Shown here: positions 56,209 through 64,000 of the stretch, one piece after another | Layout of the letters: each line of letters opens with the position of its first letter | Numbering within the stretch: position 1 is the first letter of the stretch | Assembly (NCBI GenBank): GCA_032716605.1 | Contig: CM064480.1 | Location: 20,547,651 to 20,611,650, forward strand | Direction: 5' to 3' | DNA: 64,000 nucleotides | From: Paralithodes platypus | Taxonomy: Eukaryota; Arthropoda; Malacostraca; Decapoda; Lithodidae | Translations under genes and position numbers: made by a program | The notes under the pieces: model-generated | Told to the model about the DNA's origin: nothing | What the model saw: only the letters and a program-made list of their open reading frames with translations | Database searches by the model: none

Positions 56209-57269
56209 CATTCCACCACCAGGAGGTCTTATTTCTGGGGTGACCCTTTGTTTTCCCACAGACTTTGTCAGTGGCAGTGAGAAGGCTATGCTTAAGGAAA
56301 TTCCATTGACTAATAATATCGCTAGGTCTAGCTTCCTTATTTCTACTAATTTCCTCCAGTTCACTATGAAACCTATCCCTAACTTCCTTGTTCTTCAGCA
56401 GCCACAATTTCCTTTTGGTCATGTATACCTTCTTGCGCTTAGGACCTCTGTATAATCTCATGTCTCACACAAGTAGCTTATGCTGGAGGATACATTCTTC
56501 GCTCGGGATGACCTTTACATCCCGAACCAGTTTCCAGTCTTTCCTGTTAACCAAGAAGTAATCTATCTGACCAGATGGCTCTGTCTTTTCTTGAACTTTG
56601 TGTTACACACAACCATGTTGAGTGCAACGCAGGATTCCAGTATATATTCGCCTTCCAGATTCCTCCTTCCGTAACCATTTCCTTCATGTACTCACTCGTA
56701 TCCATCTGCAGATGCTCCCACGTGACCATTCAGGTCCCCTCCCAGGATTGTTATTTCATTCTTCGAGAGGCCTGAAATGATACTGACGGTGTCATTCCAG
56801 AAGTCCTCTTCTATCTCTTTCTGTAGGCCAGCCTGTGGGGCATATACAGATATTACATTCAGAAATCTTTCACCAACTTTCAACTTCAAAATAATCAGCC
56901 TTTCACTAACTCTCGTAATTTGAAGCACACTTTCCGCCCACTCTTCAGCCACCAGAACACCCACTCCTCCTTTCGCTTTACTGTATCAGTCTCCACCCTC
57001 ATCCAGTAGATCCTATATCTTTTCTTTCTTCCAACAATCCACTGTGCCCCATACCCTTTCCAGAGTGTTTCCTTGGCACAGCAGACGTCCACTTGCCTCC
57101 TCTCACACATCTCAGCCACTTCATTTGCACGCAGATTAAAACTACCAACATTCACACTAGCAAGTCTGAGACTGTGGGGAGCCTTTGTTCGTATCATGTG
57201 CGGTTTTGGATCATCGGACTTGCATTGTTTCTCTTTAGGTTTAGTCATAATTGGTGATAAGGCTGGCAA
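56209..57269 (-). pseudogene. RTE LINE endonuclease (start to linker), frameshifted
   Basis: Pieces at 56895-57269 (LRLASVNVGSFNLRANEVAEM, the start of the endonuclease fold; CAKETLW; QWIVGRKKRYRIYWM), 56692-56964 (GVLVAEEWAES, VISVYAPQAG, GGDLNGHVGASADGYE) and 56177-56461 (linker, KRKLWLLKNKEVRDRF to HPRNKTSWWWND). Three frames, so inactive. This copy preserves the N-terminal part of the domain that the plus-strand copy lacks. Confidence 0.82.
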
Positions 57270-57870
57270 ATGGGCATCCCCACACAGAACTCCGGCTCCA
57301 GTCTACCCCGGGGACCATTCCCAGCACCTTCCTCCAAGAGATTACAAGGGGGTAGGATCCAGTGACCTCGGTGCGCCCCACCAGGACAAGCCGCAGGGAC
57401 GCACCCCGTGCGAGTACACGGCACTACGACTGGTCTGGTATTTTTCACCCAATGACAGGGCAGCCTCCTGGAGTGCTACCACCAGGTTCGGGCCCCTATA
57501 CTGTTGGGCGGAGAGTGCCAGTCCGGAGAAACACTATGCAATGTACGGTACCCTCTGGATCCATTTCGTCCAGGTTCGGCCCAAGGCGCCAGGTCCGGAG
57601 GGAGTGACATCCACCGCCAGTGTGCCGCCATTAGGCAACTTGGACTAGAACAGTGAAGCCCTGTCACAGCACTGTCATATGAAAACAATGCCAGCGCAAA
57701 TAACAAGGCTGCATTGTATAGTAATGGCTGTTGGTCCGCAAGTCTAACACCATCCCCCATATTAGTCGCCTTGTACGACATGCAGTAGAATGCATGAGGC
57801 ATATTCTTTTTTTCCTCCACCATAAGTGAAGGCCCCCTTACCCCCTAGGGGTAAGATGATTCCCCTCCAT
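56209..57870 (-). mobile_element. RTE/BovB-like LINE, minus strand, 5' half
   Basis: Inverted relative to 54177-56208 and starting directly at its microsatellite tail. It carries a 5' region (57270-57870), endonuclease and the first part of the linker, ending at TSWWWND. No RT or C-terminus. Confidence 0.82.
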
Positions 57871-58312
57871 ACCTCCTATCATTCCTCCACATGTGTCCAA
57901 ACCCCCCCACTTCAATTATCACCTATTTCTCCTCTTATTCCGTTGGATATCGGTTTATTTTCCACACCAATATCCCCCACCCGGTTTCAAGGTCGAAAGG
58001 GAGGCATATAGAGATCGTAGCAAGAGAGAGACTTCACTAGCAAGACATCAGTGTCGATCGATAAGTGTGTGCCGCCGCGGCTCTCCCCTCATGAATGGAC
58101 CAGTCGGCAATAATACGTCTTTTTCACCCCCCAAATAATATTTCCACTTGTTTTATTGCTGTTACATGTTAATATCTTCATATTAAACATAAAATAGGCG
58201 CATATGAGTAAGTAATAACGATATTCATCGGATAATGACAATTTTCGTCGGGAATGTAACAAAATATCTTCGCCTGGCGGACACTTTCAAATACCATAGC
58301 TTCGCCATTTAA
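57838..58312 (+). repeat. Dispersed repeat family D, left arm of an inverted pair
   Basis: Contains the ATTCCCCTCCATACCTCCTA stretch, a TTATTGCTGTTACATGTTAA block and an AATAGGCGCATATGAGTAAG block. Inverted match to 58376-58800. No coding sequence. Confidence 0.7.
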
Positions 58313-58375
58313 AGGTTAACTCAGGGACTGCTGCCAGACTCTTAAGAGATTCTACTGGGCGAATGGGGCCAGACT

Positions 58376-58800
58376 CTTAACCCGGCAAGCGCACGCTATT
58401 GGTATTTGAAAGTGCCCGCCAAGCGAGCATATTTTGCTTCATTACCGCCTAAGATTGTCGTTATCCGATAAATATCATTATTACTTATTCATATGCGCCT
58501 ATTTTACGTTTAATATGAAGATATTAACATGTAACAGCAACAAAATAAGTGGGAAAAGTATTTGGGGGGTGAAAAAGACAAATTATTGCCGACCCTCCAG
58601 TCATGAGGTGAGAGGCGCACGAGACGTACGCCCTCCCCCTTCGAGGCCTGAAGCCAGACTGATGTCTCGCTAGTGCTGTCTCTCTCTTGCCACGCTCTCT
58701 ACATACATCCCAGATGACCTTGAAACCGGGTGGGAGATATTGGCGCGGTAAATAAACCGATAAACAAGGGAATAAGAGGAAAAATAGGTGATAATTGACC
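58376..58800 (-). repeat. Dispersed repeat family D, right arm of an inverted pair
   Basis: Complement of 57895-58312 with substitutions and small indels. Starts after TTAA with CCCGGCAAGCGCACG. The two arms are separated by about 65 bp containing a CTCTTAAGAG palindrome. Confidence 0.7.
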
Positions 58801-59882
58801 CTACCAAGAATTCACCTGAGACCTCTGGTGGACGCTTCCAAAGTAGCGCCCGAGCTACAACTGTCGACATCAAAAATACCCAACACCTAGGTTTTACACA
58901 GTTTATCTCAAATTTTTTGTGATTCTACAGGATTTTATTTTACAGTATACGACTACACTATGTGCTTACTTATATATAGTATAGTAATAAAGAGAAAGTC
59001 CAAATGCAGCTGATAATGACTACAAACATTATTATAGGCTGATTAATTATCATAACAAAATTAATTAATTAATTAATTATTCATAACAAAATTAATTAAT
59101 TATCATAACAAAATAGGCGCAAAAATACTTACTGACTTTCTATTATAAATATAAGTTATTTATGAATATGGGTGATTTTAAAATATATAAAACAACAATA
59201 TGCATAGACCAAAGTATGTGTCAGCTACATAAATTTTGACTAACTGCTTATAATAAAGAATTGTTGAAGGAGAGGAGGGTGTATAGGTCCGCGATGTCGC
59301 CAATTTCCCACAATGCACCGTGGTAAACATTGCGTTCAGCGCCTCTATCGGCCATCGGCCATGTAGGCATTTATTGGTAGGCAGAATTGAGGGGGGGGGA
59401 TAAGGGCGGTGGAGTTTGACACAGGTGGAGTGGTAGGAGGTATGGAGGGGAATTATCTCACTTAATCACATATTCCTTTGTTTTGAGTGCCACTGGGGTC
59501 TTTTAAAAGTTTTTTTTTTTAGGCCTTGGATCTTAACCCGTCCAATCCCAGCGATGGCTATAGCCGTCAGTAGATAAGTAACTCCCCAGTCCCAGCGATG
59601 GTTATAGCTGTCAGTAATGTACTTGTCTTGTAACTGCCTGTACAATGCTTAGCCTTTTTTTTTTTTTTTTTTTTTTTTTACAATTCTTGTAAAAAAACAG
59701 TGATAGATCCATTCTTGCCTCATCTCGAGGTGAAAAGGTGGTCTCTCCTGTCATTTTGGCCACAGTGCTTGGGACTGTGGGGGACTTTTATTACTGTATC
59801 CTACGGTACTCAACAGGTTATGAGTCCTGTCGCCTTCGCCCAGTAAAACTTCTTCACCCGGAAACGGCGAGAACACTCTTAA
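58801..59882. repeat. AT-rich DNA, short direct repeats, partial family D copy
   Basis: Around 59035-59120 the phrase ATCATAACAAAATTAATTAA recurs three times with AATT runs. About 59385-59535 is a reverse-sense end of the family D repeat. 59532-59610 holds two copies of a CCCAGCGATGG block and begins TTAACCCGTCC, like family B. A T/A tract is at 59657-59680. No genes seen. Confidence 0.55.
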
Positions 59883-60479
59883 CCCGGGAACTGCGGGGAG
59901 ACTCTTAAGAGTTCCCCCGGCGGACTGCGGGGAGACTCTTAAGAGTGAGTGAAAAAGAAAATCAACTTTTGACATCGAAAAAAAAAAAAAAAATTGCCCA
60001 TGGGCCATGCAAAATCTCAGTCCTCTACCTCCCCTCCTTCCCCACTTTCCTCCTCTCCTTCTGTTATCACCTATTTTCCCTGTTATTCCCTTATTCTGAG
60101 GTATATTTTCGTGCTAACATTAGAAATCCGGTTGGAGGGTGTGGTCATCACTGATAGCAAGCGAATGCAAGAGAGAGAGAGAGAGAGTATCGATCGACTG
60201 TGTCTCAGTGGCCTTCGGGGAAATTGGCGGGAAAGCAGCTTGCCTCACCCATACATTATACAACTCGCGGGCTATATCTCCGATTTTGACCATCCAAATG
60301 CTGTTTTCACTCGTTTTATTGTTGTTTCAGGTTAATACCTTTATAATCAACCCATAATAGGCGCATATGGATAAGTATTAATGCTATTAATGGCACAATG
60401 AATATTTTAGTGACGGAAACACCTCAAATACGTCAGCACAGGGGGACGTTTCCAATTACCCCCATGCGCACTTGTTAGG
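59883..60479 (+). mobile_element. MITE-like TTAA-bounded element, family C (copy 2)
   Basis: 597 bp between TTAA at 59879-59882 and 60480-60483. Ends CCCGGGAACTGCGG and complement CCTAACAAGTGCGCATG, sharing an ACTGCG/AGTGCG core. Inverted copy at 8976-9601. It carries two CTCTTAAGAG palindromes and an A15 tract near 59979-59993. No transposase. Confidence 0.68.
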
Positions 60480-60529
60480 TTAAGAGGTTTTGGTTGGCAA
60501 AGGCGAGAACACTCTTAAGAGGTAAGGCC

Positions 60530-61462
60530 TAAAAAAAACTTTTAAAAGGCCCCAGTAGCACTTAAAACAAGTGAAATGGTGATTAAGTGAGATAATTTCC
60601 CTCTATACCTTCTATCACTCCTCCACATGTGTCAAAGTCCCCTCCTTCGCCCCTTTCCCCCCCCCCTTCAATTATCACCTATTTTCCCTGTTATTCACTT
60701 ATTTATTTATATTTTCGGGTCAACATCTCCAAGCCGGTTCTACGGTGTGGTCATGAGACTAGCGAGTGTGTTGCATAAAGGAGAGTGTGGGTGAGTGAGT
60801 CAGTCAGGCTTCAGGCTTCAGGCCTCGCGAGGGGAGGGTTTGCCTCGCTCTGCTCCACACTTCATGAATACACCGGTCGTCAATAATTCACGATTTTGAC
60901 CATCCAAACACTAGTCCCACTTGTTTTATTGTTGTTACATGTTACTATCTTCATATTAAACGTAAAATAAGCGCATATGAATAAGTAATAACGATATTTA
61001 TCGTAAAATTACAATTTTAGGTGGGAATGGGGCATAATATCGTCGCCTGGCGGTAGGGTGTCCATTACACACAGCTCGCCTTAAGGGGTTAAGAATCTCA
61101 GCGCCGTTCCCGGGTTAAGATCCAAGGCCTAAAAACACCTTTTAAAACACCCCAGTGTCACTCAAAACAAAGCAATTTGTGATTAGGTGAGATAGTTCCC
61201 CTCCATTACTTGCTACCATTCCTACACATGTGTCCCCCCCCCCTCAATTATCCGATATTTTCCCTATTATTCCCGATATTTATCGAGTATTTTCATGCGA
61301 GGACGTGTGGGAGAGAGGGGGAAGGATGGAGGAGTGTATCTCTGACCCTCTAAGCCAGTCTGAGAGCTCTCCTTGTCTCGATATCTCAGTACCATGCCAG
61401 ACACAAGAGAGGAAGGGTGTTTCTCTCTCGCCGGTCAAGGTCAGATTACGACCGTGGGGCTA
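60530..61462 (+). repeat. Two dispersed repeat family D copies
   Basis: 60530-61095 and 61125-61462 each start with a GGCCTAAAAA(A)ACTTTTAAAA-like block, then CCCAGT(A/G)(G/T)CACT, then AAACAA followed by GTGATTA(A/G)GTGAGATA. The first continues to the ATATGAATAAGTAATAACGA block; the second is shorter. Non-coding. Confidence 0.65.
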
Positions 61463-61464
61463 AA

Positions 61465-62230
61465 ATTATAGGTTTGATTCCCGAAGGGAAGTAGAGAAAA
61501 CCTAATATTTAGTAGGGGCCCCGGAATCATTGACGATGTTGCCTATTAGTATAATAGTCTCCATTCAACACCCACGTCAGTCGTTTGAATCAACCGCCGC
61601 GAGGAAGAACGAGATTCATCTTCATAAGTGCAACGCTAATTCTCTTATGGTGTCGTCACAGATCGGGTACCCGCTACGAAAAAACTTCGTAAAAAATAAG
61701 AGAACAAAAAAGGAAAAGAATTTTCCCATCTTAACACTGTTATTTACACGCTTCCCACATTCGGTGGATTTTCTTGCGTTGTGGCTTCTTGCCGTCTCTC
61801 GCCAAGTGCAACGATTCCTCCTTCAATGCTATATCAAGATTACTCAAAATATCAGCGAATGGGAAGGGGATGGTTGGGAGGGACATCGTCGTCAATGATT
61901 CCGGGGCCCCTACTAAATATTAGGTTTTCTCTACTTCCCTTCGGGAATCAAACCTATAATTTAATAGTGGCACCTTCATCATTGACGATGTTGCCTGAAT
62001 TCCAAGACTGGAGGGGGACATTCGCAGTATCACAAACTCCTAAAAACCGCATGGTTAAATCCAGAAATCTCATAACAGGAAAAGTTCTTTGTATATGTAG
62101 ATGTGCATACAATTTCGTAACAAATATAGACAGAGTGTGAGCAGTGCGTTGCTTCAAAGAAGCCTGCTCCAACAACAGAGTCCTCATTTATGAGGTGTGT
62201 GTTGTAAGGGGTGAGATAGAGTTAATTGCA
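61465..62230 (-). mobile_element. Diverged DIRS 3' terminus (terminal repeat, ICR and some 3' noncoding DNA)
   Basis: 61465-61790 resembles the right terminal repeat of the other DIRS copies and keeps ACGAAAAAACTTCGTAAAAAATA. 61890-61996 is the ICR, again carrying this copy's own right end in complement. Followed by about 230 bp like the 3' noncoding region, including CTTCAAAGAAGCCTGCT. No recombinase, RT or gag follows. The sequence differs from copies 1 and 2 at many positions, so this is another subfamily. Confidence 0.85.
61890..61996 (-). repeat. ICR of the diverged DIRS remnant
   Basis: Contains CGTCAATGATTCCGGGGCCC, then the complement of the terminal hairpin, then TTTAATAGTGGCACC and GACGATGTTGCC. 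The right-end half matches its own terminus (61465-61535) including its private substitutions. Confidence 0.88.
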
Positions 62231-63274
62231 CAACCCTTCATCACTTCGAGCCGGAACCTGTGCCGCTTTAGCGAGGTTCGTGGGCGTAGTCGTATTGACA
62301 CGTATTAACTTTACTGAAGCTAGTGAAACTAGAGCCAGAGACATATCGGAGGTGCCAGTCGATCTTTACTGATCGTCTGAGTCTAGTGTAACTAGTCTGG
62401 GAACTTTGAAATTATATGACCGTAGGACAATTAATTCTTTATTATAAAAGACAAAACTGGACAGTTAGCTATTGTAATTATTTACAGAGTTATTTAAAAT
62501 CTATAGTAATCTAGTGCAACTAGTTGCGAAGATGGAAACACAAAACTTTCATTTATTAATTATCATAAAACTGGAGGTTTAAATTTAAGGAACCTAAATT
62601 TCTAAATCAAGCAACTTAAGTTTGAATTCAGTAATCTAACTTTCTAAATCAAACAACCTGAGCTTCTCAGCTCGTACATTTCTAATTTTGGGCACAGCCC
62701 GGCGTAAACAGCGTCTAGGCTAGCCCTCGAACCCACTTGCAATCCTATTTAAGGGGGGAATTCCTTCCTTGTACTGGGATCCACATATCGCCCCCCCCCC
62801 CCCTTTTCATCGGAAGCCTTCCAGGGCGGAAACATCACAGTACATAAAATGAGGAATACAAACAACAGTGGTGTGTCTATGGGCATACTGTACTTAAAAC
62901 TAAAAATTCTTGAAAATGGCGATTGTAGAGAATACGGGGAAGTCACTTTGTGCCATGACAAACTGTCTCGATGGCACTTCAGTTCAACTGATCTTTCCCC
63001 CTCGGATTCTTATTATTAATTTGGTAAAAAAAAAATAAAAAAAATAAAAATGTATTTCTGAGCCCCGCCTACCCGGTGCGGGTCAGTGCGTGACTCAGTT
63101 CTCTCAGTCAGGCCGCCGGAACCCGTAGAAACCTGAGGAGGGTAACGAGGTCTATACTTGGGGCGAACCGGAAGTTTGACAGGCTGTTGCCGTGCCCCCC
63201 CCCCATCTCGGAGACCCATCCGGTACACAAACATGATAAAGAAAAGTTTACCTTAGTTTAATAAGATACTTTCG
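62231..63274. other. No recognisable genes; repetitive and AT-rich DNA
   Basis: Contains loosely repeated phrases such as CTAGTGAAACTAG/CTAGTGTAACTAG/CTAGTGCAACTAG (62319, 62383, 62511) and AATCAARCAACYT (62605, 62646), poly-C tracts at 62790-62803 and 63197-63205, and an A tract near 63026-63048. Nothing identifiable as a gene or known element. Confidence 0.45.
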
Positions 63275-63330
63275 CCTGATCGGCACTCGAACCTATGGTA
63301 AAGGAGCAATCTGAACTAGACCATACCCCC
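63275..63330 (-). repeat. tRNA-like SINE head (tentative)
   Basis: On the minus strand the sequence shows an A-box-like TGGTCTAGTTCAGA followed about 20 nt later by the B-box-like GGTTCGAGTGCC. This spacing suits a split RNA polymerase III promoter. No acceptor stem is clear, so it is probably a SINE head rather than a tRNA. Confidence 0.35.
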
Positions 63331-63694
63331 CCCCCCCCCCGGGGGCCAGAGCAGGCTCAAGGACAGCGCGGCTGATCTCGTAAGAATAATGAACTGGCTA
63401 GTAGCAGGATATGTACCGGCGGGACCATTGTGGGACTGAAATGGTGGTGAGGAATCGGATGGAAAAAATTGAAAAAACTGACATGACCTCCGAGAAAGAC
63501 GTAGGCTGAAAACAGGTGGTTGGGGGAGCCCCAGTCAACGGACTGGTTGTCCGAGTTGCAGATTCATTAATGCGTCTGTAAGATTTGAGGGACGCCTGCC
63601 AATTGGCCAGGATCAAGATTACGATTAAAGATGGCAGACAATAGCGTCCAGAAGTGGGATTCTAAAGGAGGGTGGAAACAATGACCGAATCCGG

Positions 63695-64000
63695 CAATAA
63701 TAATAATAATAATAATAATACTTTATTTCAGACTCACACAGTACAGAGGGGACCATACTGGGGTCCATATATACCTTACAGTAACATAAATATATATAAG
63801 CTACTGTACATAGGCTACATAAAATAAAAAGAAATTAAATAATACCCAGCTTGCTATCATGTAGTTCACAGCACTGCCTCAACCAAAAACAGTGGTCATC
63901 AAACTATTGTGTTACCAAAACCACTGTCCTAATTGTGTACAGTACCATGCCTCACATAATTTAGCTTCCGGTACAGTATGTTGCTACAGTACAGTATAGG
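63695..64000 (-). repeat. Probable LINE 3' end with (TAA/ATT)n tail, minus strand
   Basis: An AAT trinucleotide run (63697-63719) is followed by CTTTATTTCAGACTCACAC. In complement this reads as a 3' end with AATAAAG then (TATT)n-like triplets, the kind of tail seen in several LINE families. The rest of the window to 64000 is non-coding and would be its 3' UTR. No RT is visible within the window. Confidence 0.4.

Noticed and set aside
57073..57648. 191-residue plus-strand frame
   Set aside because: Overlaps the minus-strand LINE 5' region and endonuclease; no domain and no support from a second copy.
1..64000. Endogenous viral genome (for example of a large DNA virus)
   Set aside because: No viral structural, polymerase or replication genes were recognised; all coding similarity is to retrotransposons.

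Overview
This is animal genomic DNA made almost entirely of transposable elements. I recognise no host gene, rRNA, canonical tRNA or CRISPR array. The mix of DIRS1-like tyrosine-recombinase retrotransposons, RTE- and jockey-type LINEs, a BEL/Pao fragment and TTAA-flanked short inverted-repeat elements points to an arthropod, most plausibly a decapod crustacean. The organism is inferred from element content only. A run of exactly 100 N (29824-29923) marks a scaffold gap.

Layout. 1-5973: 3' part of a plus-strand DIRS1-like element (gag, RT/RNase H, tyrosine recombinase, internal complementary region, right terminal repeat), with several broken frames. 5974-13886: non-coding DNA holding a tRNA-like SINE head, a GAT/GTA microsatellite, a 62-bp tandem repeat and several TTAA-bounded MITE-like repeats. 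13887-29823: an LTR retrotransposon arranged LTR-internal-LTR-internal-LTR. Its LTR is unusually long (about 3.03 kb) and its interior (about 2.7 kb) encodes only a gag-like, proline-rich protein. The middle LTR is split by a 3.3-kb jockey-like LINE. 29924-33399: 5' part of a third DIRS copy (minus strand) with many apparent one-base insertions. 33405-38870: fragments of DIRS, BEL/Pao integrase, a MITE and an RTE LINE. 38871-42253: mostly repeats without coding capacity. 42254-57870: an RTE-type LINE cluster. One LINE is interrupted by a complete 9.1-kb DIRS1-like element (44720-53854, minus strand), whose gag is itself interrupted by a 480-bp MITE. 57838-61462: inverted and direct copies of dispersed repeats. 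61465-62230: a diverged DIRS 3' terminus. 62231-64000: non-coding, ending in a probable LINE tail.

How the parts fit. The DIRS copy at 44720-53854 is the most informative element. Gag, RT-RNase H and a recombinase with R/H/R/Y residues lie in order between inverted terminal repeats. The internal complementary region carries the complement of both outer ends fused together, as the DIRS circular-intermediate model predicts. The extreme 3' end can fold into a hairpin, and in the diverged copy at 61465 two of its stem pairs are changed by double substitutions. Nesting gives a relative order: RTE LINE first, then DIRS inside it. The MITE entered the DIRS gag after the two DIRS copies diverged.
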